A DNA stretch of 64,000 nucleotides from Novisyntrophococcus fermenticellae (GTDB lineage Bacteria; Bacillota; Clostridia; Lachnospirales; Lachnospiraceae), in assembly GCF_018866245.1 (NCBI RefSeq), contig NZ_CP076458.1, positions 3,038,001 to 3,102,000 of the forward strand, written 5' to 3'. Of the stretch, positions 36,749 to 44,898 are shown one piece after another. The position numbers and the translations under genes were made by a program. The notes beneath the pieces are model-generated. The model saw nothing but the letters and a program-made list of their open reading frames with translations. It was not told the origin of the DNA and did not search any database. Within the stretch, counting starts at the first letter, position 1; every line of letters starts with the position of its first letter.

Positions 36749-38017
36749 TCATTTGCTGTACTTGTCCACCATTTCCTGTGCCTTCGTGCAGAACTCATCC
36801 ACCGTAATCTCATCTTTCATACAGGATTGGAAGATTGTTCCTATGTCTGAGATAAATTCCATAGTCTGAGGAAGCATCGGACGTCCCTTTACATTGCATT
36901 CTGCTGCATATCTGCTGTACATCTCCTTTGCAGGATCTGTATCCGGAACTATTTTTTCTGCCACATCAGCACGTGCCGGATAGCGGTCAAAGGCTTTATA
37001 GGATGCCTCCATTCCGCCTTCATCTGCCATGTACTTTAGGAATTTAAGTGCGGCATCTTTATTCTTAGAAGATTTACTGAGTACATAACTCCAGGAATCT
37101 GTAAAGATGGCTCTCTCACCTTTTCCGCTGAAATCTGGTACCATTGCCATGTGAACCTTATCCGCTCCCAGCATACCTGCCTTCTCATAATCGGTTCCGA
37201 GTCCCCACATAAACCAGCTTCCATACTTTCCATCATTTATCTTAGGATTCATCTGCTCATACTTGTCTGCAATCTGGTCGATTGGAGTGTTTCCATCCGC
37301 AACCATATCATGCAGGAACTGGATTGCTTCCTTGTTCGCCGGGTTTGTCCAGTCAAAATAATCCCCTCCGAACATATTAACAAACTGTGCGATTTCATTA
37401 AAGGAATATGTCTTTTCCCAGGAACCCCCATATCCATACCTTCCGTTACCTGAAACAGCCTTCATATATTTCATGAAGTCTTCTTTTGTATCAATGGTTG
37501 TGATGCCAACCTCATCCATGATCTGCTGATTCACCCAGAATGCCAGATAGCCGGAATATCCCGGAACACCTACTATATTTCCGCTTTTATCCGTAATCAT
37601 ATCCTCCAGATACCCTTGAGGGAATTGTCCCCGGATATCCTCTGTCATAACTGTGTCATTTAATCCTTCCAGCCATCCGGAATTCTTAAAAGAGGCACTC
37701 ATCTCATCATTGATTTCGATTACATCCACGCTGGTATCACCTGTGGACAGCACTGTCGTAATTTTCTGCTGACGGGTATCGGAATCTGTGGGCGCTGCGA
37801 TCACATGAATCTTTAATCCTGTGGCATCCTCCACATTCTTCAGCCACTCGTCGAAATCCGGGTCTGTGGTGTTGATGCTATAAAGGGTCATATCATAATC
37901 GCCTTTTGCACTCCCTCCTCCGCTTGATGCATTATCCTTTGATCCTCCGCCGCATCCGGCCAGTAATCCGGCAGCCATAACTGCACTAAGCATTACACTG
38001 ACAATTTTCTTCTTCAT
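36749..38017 (-). CDS. Sugar ABC transporter binding lipoprotein (first copy in cluster 1)
   Basis: Extracellular solute-binding protein family 1, 422 residues. Lipoprotein signal MKKKIVSVMLSAVMAAGLLAGC with Cys22, then a Gly/Ser-rich linker. First gene of the operon; ATG at 38017 follows AAAGGAAG. Divergent from the two-component genes at 38311, which probably sense the same sugar. Ligand unknown; GH172 nearby suggests fructo- or arabino-furanosyl oligosaccharides. Confidence 0.93.
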   Translation of the reverse strand: MKKKIVSVMLSAVMAAGLLAGCGGGSKDNASSGGGSAKGDYDMTLYSINTTDPDFDEWLKNVEDATGLKIHVIAAPTDSDTRQQKITTVLSTGDTSVDVIEINDEMSASFKNSGWLEGLNDTVMTEDIRGQFPQGYLEDMITDKSGNIVGVPGYSGYLAFWVNQQIMDEVGITTIDTKEDFMKYMKAVSGNGRYGYGGSWEKTYSFNEIAQFVNMFGGDYFDWTNPANKEAIQFLHDMVADGNTPIDQIADKYEQMNPKINDGKYGSWFMWGLGTDYEKAGMLGADKVHMAMVPDFSGKGERAIFTDSWSYVLSKSSKNKDAALKFLKYMADEGGMEASYKAFDRYPARADVAEKIVPDTDPAKEMYSRYAAECNVKGRPMLPQTMEFISDIGTIFQSCMKDEITVDEFCTKAQEMVDKYSK

Positions 38018-38143
38018 CTGTCTTCCTTTCCGGCAATATGGTAATTGCCATTCCCCTGTTTCCTTGTTTTGATTAGAGTAACAAATTTTTATTTTTTACA
38101 AAATACAATATATTTCGATTCATTTATATTATTTTTATCCCCG

Positions 38144-38172
38144 TTGAAATAAATTATTCCTATGGATATAAT
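38144..38172 (+). promoter_or_regulatory. Promoter of the cluster 1 two-component genes
   Basis: TTGAAA (38144-38149), 17 bases, TATAAT (38167-38172). The start would fall within the palindromic repeat element, so the leader RNA of about 130 bases carries that hairpin. Confidence 0.65.
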
Positions 38173-38173
38173 T

Positions 38174-38274
38174 ATGATACCAGGGTCAAAAGATTCTGCG
38201 TTTCATGCTGGCATGAAAAAGCACGGCTTTAGGATTGTGGAAGCACTTTTGTGCGGAGCAATCCGTGGTATCAT
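38174..38274 (+). repeat. Palindromic repeat element, long copy (MITE-like)
   Basis: 101 bases with terminal inverted repeats ATGATACCA and TGGTATCAT and internal CATGC/GCATG and GCAC...GTGC pairs. Its two ends match the 41-base copy at 34888-34928 in opposite orientation. No transposase or clear target duplication is seen. It forms most of the leader of the histidine kinase gene. Confidence 0.7.
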
Positions 38275-38310
38275 AGAGACAAAATCTCTTTTGAGGAAAG
38301 GCACTAAATT

Positions 38311-40119
38311 ATGAAAAAAAGAATAGAGAACATAAAAATCATATGCTCACAGTTTCAGACAAAATTAATGCTGGCATTTTTCCTGTGCACACTGCTTCCT
38401 CTTGCTGTTATCGCATGTATTTTTTATCATATAACCTATCGGATTGCGGCGGATAAAATCATGAGCTCTACGATTTTGGCCGATGATCAGCTGAATATGC
38501 AGTTCAACGAGCGAATTGGACAGGCAGAAAATGTAGCCGATTCCATTCAATATGACATGTATTCCCTCACCCGGACAGGGGAAAGTATTACAGAAGCCCT
38601 GTCTGTTTTTAATAATGCGAGAAATGATGTGTCCTTATTTAAAACTACTTTTGATTTTTATCATATCTATGTTTTTCTGCCTGATACAAAATTGGGGGCA
38701 AAAGAAGGCTTATATTTCTTACCCCTTTCCGAAATATCGCAATTTGGGCTGCCCGGGAACTGGCAGGAGAATCCCGGAACAGACTCTATCTGGTTTTATC
38801 AGACAGACGTAGAGCTCCCCTTTATCCTGTCGGAAGCGTATTCCACCAAAGACCTTATTACATGCTGCAGGATTCTCCATAATCAGGCAAATAACAGCCT
38901 GGAATATGGTTATTTTATATTTTTAAACCCGGATGAATTTTCCGGCTCACTTTCCAATGCATTTTCCGGCACGGCCATCACCAGTTACCTGGTATCAGAG
39001 ACAGGGCAGATTTTAGCCCATACAGATTCTACCCTCTCCGGTACGCATCTGCCGGAAGATAAAATGTCGCTTTTAGAGGCTCAAGGAAGTATAAGGTTTG
39101 AATCAGATGGGATTAATTACCACGCGGTTCAACTGAATAACGGATGGTACCATATTACGGAAATTCCCGAAAATTATATAAAAGAAAACACCCGTATTTT
39201 ACTGCGGACAATTATAGTTACCCTGGTTATCGCTCTTCCGCTCACCATACTTACAATTATTACGATGTCCGGAAATCTGACCCGAAGATTACGGAAGCTT
39301 TCCCTTGCGATGAAGGATTTCAGTTTAAGTAATCCATTGGATCTGTCCTCCTATGATTTGCTTCCTTCTTCCAAAAACCAAACTTCTTATGACGAGATTG
39401 ATAAATTAATTATAACCTTTGATAAGATGCAGACTTCCATTAACCAAAACATGCATTCCATCCTGGAACTGTCACTCTCAGAGGAAAAGCTGAGATACCA
39501 ACTTTTACAGTCCCAGATTAACCCACACTTCCTGTATAATATCCTGGGCTCCATAAAAACCTGCCAGACAATTGGAAGGCTGGATACTGCCAATCAGATG
39601 ATTACGGATCTGACTCAATTTTACAGGCTTACACTTAGAAAAACCGGGGATCTGATTTCTATAAGAGATGAACTGGAAATAGCCCGTCTTTATCTGGAAA
39701 TGGAAAAGCTTTGTCACGATGACACACTTACCTGGGAAATCCATGCGGAGGATGGGATTGAAAACTACAGGATGTGCCGCTTTACACTGCAGCCTTTTTT
39801 GGAAAACAGCATCCTGCACGGTATCTCCCGGATAACTCCCAGGGTACATCTCAAGCTGTTTGTCTGTTATGGTGAAGATACGGTCATCATTACCATCCAA
39901 GATGACGGGATAGGAATCTCACCCCGGCAATTGGATGAGCTGCGAACGGTTCTGGAAGAAAAAACCGTAGATTATGACAAGCATTTTGGAATCGGGAACG
40001 TCAACCGGAGAATATCCAGCCCTTCTTTCGGACATGGTTCCATTCAGATTGAAAGCCGGGTCGGTGAAGGCACAAAAATCACCATTATTTTTGCTCAAAT
40101 GGAGGAAGAAAACGCATGA
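38311..40119 (+). CDS. Sensor histidine kinase, YesM/LytS type (cluster 1)
   Basis: Membrane sensor of 602 residues: helix at about 17-43, extracellular sensing domain (45-295), second helix (about 298-322), HAMP linker, then a His_kinase/HATPase pair. The phospho-acceptor is His406 in QINPHFLYN; the ATP-binding part shows PFLENSILHG and DDGIGI with the GIGNVNRR box. AGGAAAGG precedes the ATG. It overlaps the response regulator by four bases and is divergent from the sugar ABC operon it presumably controls. Confidence 0.94.
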   Translation: MKKRIENIKIICSQFQTKLMLAFFLCTLLPLAVIACIFYHITYRIAADKIMSSTILADDQLNMQFNERIGQAENVADSIQYDMYSLTRTGESITEALSVFNNARNDVSLFKTTFDFYHIYVFLPDTKLGAKEGLYFLPLSEISQFGLPGNWQENPGTDSIWFYQTDVELPFILSEAYSTKDLITCCRILHNQANNSLEYGYFIFLNPDEFSGSLSNAFSGTAITSYLVSETGQILAHTDSTLSGTHLPEDKMSLLEAQGSIRFESDGINYHAVQLNNGWYHITEIPENYIKENTRILLRTIIVTLVIALPLTILTIITMSGNLTRRLRKLSLAMKDFSLSNPLDLSSYDLLPSSKNQTSYDEIDKLIITFDKMQTSINQNMHSILELSLSEEKLRYQLLQSQINPHFLYNILGSIKTCQTIGRLDTANQMITDLTQFYRLTLRKTGDLISIRDELEIARLYLEMEKLCHDDTLTWEIHAEDGIENYRMCRFTLQPFLENSILHGISRITPRVHLKLFVCYGEDTVIITIQDDGIGISPRQLDELRTVLEEKTVDYDKHFGIGNVNRRISSPSFGHGSIQIESRVGEGTKITIIFAQMEEENA

Positions 40120-41717
40120 AAAAAGTCATGATTGTAGACGACAATTTCATTTCAACAGAAGGAATTGCCAAAAACATTGACTGGAAAAGCATGGATGCTG
40201 AAATCATACACATAGAAAACAGCGGGAATGCCGCTATAGCATCCATGAAACAGACTCCCGTAGACTTGATTATATCTGATATAGAGATGCCCGATCTGGA
40301 CGGCATCTCTATGAGCAGTCTGGCACTTTCCATCAACCCTCAGGTCAAAATCATATTAATCAGTGCCTATGATAAATTTGAATATGCCAGACGTGCAATC
40401 CGTCTGGGTGTCTGTGATTATATAGAAAAACCTCTGGACTACACATATCTGGCCCAAAAGGTGGAAAACGCACTTCATACGATCGACAGAGAACGCCATA
40501 ATCTGGAGCTTATCAGCCAGAGCCGTCCTCTTATGACAGAAAAATTCTTTATAGACCTTTTACATTACACCGGAAAAGAGGCTCAGATTTATCTTGGGAA
40601 ATACCCGGTATATCTCAACCTGAATCTGGATTATGACTATTTCAACACGATAAAGATTGAGATAAAAAATGCACTTGACATGGAGGAGGAGCTTGGAATT
40701 ACTCAATATCAGATGGAGCTGCTCCGTATCATGGACTTGCTCCGTGAAAAATACGGGATTTTTGATCAGCTGTACTTTGTAAAAGAATTTAATGGGATTA
40801 TCTGTATTCTGGCCCAGAATACAAACAGCCCCAATCACTTTCTCCAATCCACCCACAAAGTGATAGCATCTTTGCTTGAGGAATATCCCGATAATCTCTT
40901 AAAGCTGAATGTGGGAATCGGCAGTATCGTAAAGAGTATCTGGGACTTGCACATCTCATATGAGAATGCAGCTCATGCTTTGAAATACCACTTTTTCTTC
41001 CCTCACAAGAACATATTTGACGCAAAGGAGGCACTTGGACAGGAATTCAGCCTGCTCTCTTTTTCCGATTCGAGTGAAGAAGAATTTATCCGGCTGCTTT
41101 GTAAGAAGGATCTTCCGTCCATAGAAAACTGGCTTCAGGTCTTTTTCCTGGAACAAACGCAAAGATATCCCGCAAAAAACATAATGTTTATCCGAATATA
41201 TTCTCTGCTTGGAAGAATTTTAAGGTTTTTATATGAGTTGAACATTGACACCTCCGATCTGGAGGCAGAAATCATCTCTGTATACAACCAGTTTGATTAT
41301 TTTCAGACTTATGAACAATTCTACGAATGGATGAACCGATTATGTATCCATGTCTGTGACAAGCTGGATACTTCGCTGCAGACCTATCACAATCAGGTGT
41401 GCGAACTGGCCTATAACTTTATACTTGACAATTTTGAGGACAATACACTCAGTCTGGGCGATATAGCACAACATGTAAATGTAAGCCCCGCTTATTTGAG
41501 TTCTCTGTATAAGAAGGTCCGGGGTAAAAGTATCGGTGATACGATTACCTCACATCGTGTTGAAAAGGCCTGTAAATATCTTATCAGTTCAAATCTATCC
41601 TTAAAGGAGATCAGTGTCCGGTGCGGCTATGCCAACCAGTACTACTTCAGTAACAGTTTCAAGAAGAAGCTGGGAATATCGCCTTCTGCATACAGAGAAC
41701 AGCACGGCGGAGACTGA
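40116..41717 (+). CDS. Response regulator, YesN/AraC type (cluster 1)
   Basis: Cytoplasmic regulator of 533 residues. Receiver domain 1-125 with phosphorylated Asp55 (SDIEMPD), Ser in LISAYD and Lys in EKPLD. A long middle region (about 130-425) follows, then a C-terminal AraC double helix-turn-helix (about 430-530, SLGDIAQHVNVSPAYLSSLYKK and CGYANQYYFSNSFKKKLG). Start ATG lies inside the kinase stop (ATGA). It likely activates the divergent ABC/GH172 operon. Confidence 0.94.
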   Translation: MKKVMIVDDNFISTEGIAKNIDWKSMDAEIIHIENSGNAAIASMKQTPVDLIISDIEMPDLDGISMSSLALSINPQVKIILISAYDKFEYARRAIRLGVCDYIEKPLDYTYLAQKVENALHTIDRERHNLELISQSRPLMTEKFFIDLLHYTGKEAQIYLGKYPVYLNLNLDYDYFNTIKIEIKNALDMEEELGITQYQMELLRIMDLLREKYGIFDQLYFVKEFNGIICILAQNTNSPNHFLQSTHKVIASLLEEYPDNLLKLNVGIGSIVKSIWDLHISYENAAHALKYHFFFPHKNIFDAKEALGQEFSLLSFSDSSEEEFIRLLCKKDLPSIENWLQVFFLEQTQRYPAKNIMFIRIYSLLGRILRFLYELNIDTSDLEAEIISVYNQFDYFQTYEQFYEWMNRLCIHVCDKLDTSLQTYHNQVCELAYNFILDNFEDNTLSLGDIAQHVNVSPAYLSSLYKKVRGKSIGDTITSHRVEKACKYLISSNLSLKEISVRCGYANQYYFSNSFKKKLGISPSAYREQHGGD

Positions 41718-41736
41718 CAGAACAGTTTCCGCGTAG

Positions 41737-42954
41737 TTATCTGTATTGCTTTTTTTGCAAAGTATAGATTGATTTATCCATATTAAAAACATACCCGGCT
41801 GCGCAGACAAAAAAGAAATATGGTATATAGTCATATCCAAATACTTCACCGCCAATAAATACCGGTGCAAAGAAAGTATTGGTAGCGCTTCCAAACATAC
41901 TCACATATCCAAGTGCAGCCGCTACTTCAACCGGCAGATGAAATATTCCTGCCAGCACAACCCCGAGACTTGCACCGATGGCAAAGAGAGGTGTCACTTC
42001 ACCACCCTGAAATCCGGCTGACAAAGTGATCACAGTAAACAGAAATTTCAGCAGCCAGTCATAGGGGAAAACCTGCCCTCCCTGAAAGCTGTTCCCGATC
42101 AGATTTGTCCCCAGACCCGAATATCTTCCTTTATGCGCCAGAAGTAATAAAATACTTAAAATTACTCCGGTGGCTGCTATCCGAAGCAGCGGATTCTTCA
42201 TCTTTTGCGAAAGAAACGATTTTGTCCATTTCAATATCCATGAAAAAGCTCCTCCCAGCATACCGAAAATCATACCCAGTACAATCAGCTTTAATATCAT
42301 ACCTGCACGAAAATCAAGTTTTGCGGTCAGGGCAAATGTGAACTTCTCCAGTCCCAGCAGCTTAGAAACCGTACTTGCTGTAAAGGCTGCGGTAACAGCC
42401 GGCAGCAATGCCTGATACTCCAATCTTCCCGCGACAAGTACTTCCATGGAAAAAAACACAGCTGCAATCGGTGTCTCAAACAGACCTGCAAAGCCCGCTG
42501 CCATACCGGTTACCAGAAAAATATTTGATTTGTTCTTTACAGGCAGCCTGCTGCCCACCCAATGGGAAAAGGCCGCCCCTATCTGTACCGCTACCCCCTC
42601 TCTTCCGGCACTTCCTCCGAACAGGTGGGTCAGCCATGTACCTGATATAATAAAAGGAATAAGCCGAAAGGGAATTACTTCCTCATCACCATGTCCCACG
42701 GCAAATATAAGATTCATGCCTCCACTGCTTTTGCCTCCGAACTTCCTATTACAAAAGACAATTATAATGCCCGCCAAGGCCAGAAATGGAAGCAGATAAA
42801 GCGGATACTGATTTCTGAAATCCGTTATTTTTAACAATATCCTGCCAAATACCGTATCTATCAGACCCACAACAGCTCCTATGGGGATTCCTATAATCCC
42901 TATGATTATCAAACCCTTGTACGTATCATATACTTTGCGAATTCTTCTTTTCAT
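41737..42954 (-). CDS. ClC-family fluoride/proton antiporter (CLC-F-like)
   Basis: ClC protein of 405 residues, shorter than the chloride type and without a cytosolic domain. The anion-site loop normally reading GSGIP is here GGMNLI, placing Met80 where chloride ClCs have Ser, and GREGVAVQ (Glu119) replaces GREGP. Both are marks of the CLC-F branch, which exports fluoride. It overlaps ogt by four bases and ends an operon of HD hydrolase, Ogt and this gene. No fluoride riboswitch is visible, since the upstream region is coding. Confidence 0.85.
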   Translation of the reverse strand: MKRRIRKVYDTYKGLIIIGIIGIPIGAVVGLIDTVFGRILLKITDFRNQYPLYLLPFLALAGIIIVFCNRKFGGKSSGGMNLIFAVGHGDEEVIPFRLIPFIISGTWLTHLFGGSAGREGVAVQIGAAFSHWVGSRLPVKNKSNIFLVTGMAAGFAGLFETPIAAVFFSMEVLVAGRLEYQALLPAVTAAFTASTVSKLLGLEKFTFALTAKLDFRAGMILKLIVLGMIFGMLGGAFSWILKWTKSFLSQKMKNPLLRIAATGVILSILLLLAHKGRYSGLGTNLIGNSFQGGQVFPYDWLLKFLFTVITLSAGFQGGEVTPLFAIGASLGVVLAGIFHLPVEVAAALGYVSMFGSATNTFFAPVFIGGEVFGYDYIPYFFFVCAAGYVFNMDKSIYTLQKKQYR

Positions 42955-43481
42955 TCTTCCTTAAATGCTGATGGTTTACCCATGTACGCACCCTCATGCT
43001 CCAACAGTTTCTTTTTATTAGAAAGTCCACCGGCGTATCCTGTCAGACTTCCATCAGAACCCACCACACGGTGGCAGGGAATTATAATGGAAATTGGATT
43101 GTGTCCGACAGCACCGCCCACCGCCTGTGCAGACATACTCTTTTTATTCATCCGGGCTGCCATCTTCTTTGCAATTTCACCATAGGTAGTAATCTCACCA
43201 TAAGGTATCTCACATAAGATATTCCATACAGCTTTACGGAAATCACTTCCGATTGGTGCCAGCGGCAAATCAGATATAGCCGGCTTCCCGCCTGCAAAAT
43301 ATCGGTCTAACCAATTTCGGGAATCCTTTAATACGGGTAAGTTGTCCTTTTCAGCTGTCTCCTCTCCCAGGTTATCTGCAAAATACTTTTGACCTTCCAT
43401 CCATACCCCAACAAGGTGATCTCCATCACCTGCAAGCATAAGGGGCCCAAGCGGTGATTGATAATGCGTTGTAAAATACAT
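42951..43481 (-). CDS. ogt: Methylated-DNA-protein-cysteine S-methyltransferase
   Basis: Suicide DNA-repair protein of 176 residues that removes methyl groups from O6-methylguanine. The active-site motif is IPCHRVV with Cys136, and the helix-turn-helix part is PYGEITTYGEIAKKM. Nine bases after the HD-domain gene, with AAGGAGG; overlaps the ClC gene. Total length matches Ogt proteins. Confidence 0.96.
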   Translation of the reverse strand: MYFTTHYQSPLGPLMLAGDGDHLVGVWMEGQKYFADNLGEETAEKDNLPVLKDSRNWLDRYFAGGKPAISDLPLAPIGSDFRKAVWNILCEIPYGEITTYGEIAKKMAARMNKKSMSAQAVGGAVGHNPISIIIPCHRVVGSDGSLTGYAGGLSNKKKLLEHEGAYMGKPSAFKEE

Positions 43482-43490
43482 CTTTCCTCC

Positions 43491-44015
43491 TTATTCCACT
43501 TCCGCGTTTTCATATGCTTCATCAGAAACAAGATACATCTGACGGCAAAGCTTTCTCCCTGCCTTGGTTTTGAATATTTTATTATAGACTGTCTGCATGG
43601 TTGCTTTATCACTTTGATTTTCGTATAAATTCACCAGAAAATCAGCCTCCACCAATATCTGATAATCCATTCCCTCCATGTTTGTGTATGTATGATGATG
43701 CGCTACCAGATAGCTTACACGTTCAACGATATCCTTCTCATATCCCGCTTTCTGCAAAAGCCTTTCCGCGTAAGGAGGTCCTTCCTGTTCCTGAAGCTTC
43801 CCATTGCAGGTTCCATGTTTTTCCATGGAAACCTTGATTCCTATATCGTGTACAATTGCTCCTGCCTCTAAAATCTCCATTAATCGAGGGGATATATTTT
43901 CCATACTGCCAATTAACTTTGCAAAATTATAGACTTTCAGAAAATGATGAACCAGTTCAGGTTCACCTGCATCAAATTGAATCATTTCCAAAATCAAATT
44001 CTCTGTTTTTTCCAT
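43491..44015 (-). CDS. HD-domain phosphohydrolase
   Basis: Small HD-superfamily protein of 174 residues. Metal ligands are seen as His21 region (HHFLKVYNFAK), His-Asp in AIVHDIGIK, the VAHHHTY pair and a later Asp in LVEADFLVN. The substrate (nucleotide or other phosphate) is not evident. First gene of the HD-ogt-ClC operon; start follows GGGAGGAGGAG. Confidence 0.85.
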   Translation of the reverse strand: MEKTENLILEMIQFDAGEPELVHHFLKVYNFAKLIGSMENISPRLMEILEAGAIVHDIGIKVSMEKHGTCNGKLQEQEGPPYAERLLQKAGYEKDIVERVSYLVAHHHTYTNMEGMDYQILVEADFLVNLYENQSDKATMQTVYNKIFKTKAGRKLCRQMYLVSDEAYENAEVE

Positions 44016-44062
44016 GTACCGCTCCTCCTCCCATATTCTTTCGCTGTTAATAATTATCCATT

Positions 44063-44091
44063 ATTCTACCATTCCCTATACGAAATAACAA
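44063..44091 (-). promoter_or_regulatory. Promoter of the HD-ogt-ClC operon
   Basis: Minus strand TTGTTA (44086-44091), 17 bases, TAGAAT (44063-44068), 48 bases before the start codon. Confidence 0.65.
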
Positions 44092-44113
44092 TATTTATTT
44101 ATAATCATTCCTT

Positions 44114-44692
44114 CTATTGGTAAAACCCCCCTATTCCCTGAAACAGCAGTTTGGATATCAGGAGTGCCAGTTCTTCCGGTTCATCCACACACCCCTTATT
44201 CAGCCATATTTTCATAATACTGATAATCCCGGATATCTCAAATATCTGCAAATATTCATATGCGCTTCCCTCTAAGCGCTCTTCCTCTGCAATTTCCTCC
44301 ATGGTCTTTTCATTTGCCAGAGACTCCAGACCCTTTTGAAAGTTGCTGCTGTTGCTCTCACTTAAGAGAACCCGAAACAAAGAACGGTTATTTTTTGCAA
44401 AGTCAAGTACCTGTACCAGTGTAGGAACCGCAACTTTATTTTTTTCTATGATAAAGTGCTTATTCATAATATACGTCTGAATATGGGATAAAGTCTCCTT
44501 TTGTATCTGATTCAATAAATCATAGGGATTCAGGTAGTGGGCATAGAAGGTACTTCTGTTGATATCAGCAGATTCACAGATCATCTTTACCGTTACTTTT
44601 GAAATCGGATAGTCCTGCATCAATTCTAAAAAGCTCTCCTTTATCATTCGCCTGGTCATCTGCACTCTGCGGTCTCCCTTTTTTACCATCAT
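44114..44692 (-). CDS. TetR-family transcriptional regulator
   Basis: Regulator of 192 residues. The N-terminal helix-turn-helix is seen at about 10-55 (TRRMIKESFLELMQDYPISK, then VKMICESADINRSTFYAHY). The C-terminal ligand-binding half resembles the DUF/TetR_C group often next to YhgE/FtsX-like membrane proteins. ATG at 44692 has GGGAGG at nine bases. It is divergent from the giant FtsX-like permease and probably represses it through the palindrome between them. Confidence 0.88.
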   Translation of the reverse strand: MMVKKGDRRVQMTRRMIKESFLELMQDYPISKVTVKMICESADINRSTFYAHYLNPYDLLNQIQKETLSHIQTYIMNKHFIIEKNKVAVPTLVQVLDFAKNNRSLFRVLLSESNSSNFQKGLESLANEKTMEEIAEEERLEGSAYEYLQIFEISGIISIMKIWLNKGCVDEPEELALLISKLLFQGIGGFYQ

Positions 44693-44786
44693 TCGCAAAT
44701 TCCTCCCTCACCGTGTTCTTGAAGATAGATAGGCAACAGATACCCTGTCTGTGTTGTATTACTGCCATATCTATATAATTTATTGG

Positions 44787-44865
44787 TTGCGTTCTTTACT
44801 ATGAATTAGTATAATTTATTCTATCGCAAAAAACAACAGTCTGTATGATTATTATACATGTGTTG
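44787..44865. promoter_or_regulatory. Divergent overlapping promoters and TetR-type operator
   Basis: Plus strand TTGCGT (44787-44792), 17 bases, TATAAT (44810-44815) for the permease. Minus strand TTGTTT (44831-44836), 17 bases, TATACT (44808-44813) for the TetR gene; the -10 boxes overlap. An imperfect palindrome at 44834-44865 (CAACA ... TGTATGAT-T-ATTATACA ... TGTTG) covers the minus-strand -35 box and lies just after the plus-strand start. Confidence 0.6.
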
Positions 44866-44898
44866 TAAATCTAAAATAAATTTAACATGGTGATATAA

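Noticed and set aside
44693..44898. Additional small gene or fluoride riboswitch near the CLC-F operon
   Set aside because: The gap is filled by divergent promoters and a palindrome; the region before the CLC-F gene itself is coding (ogt).
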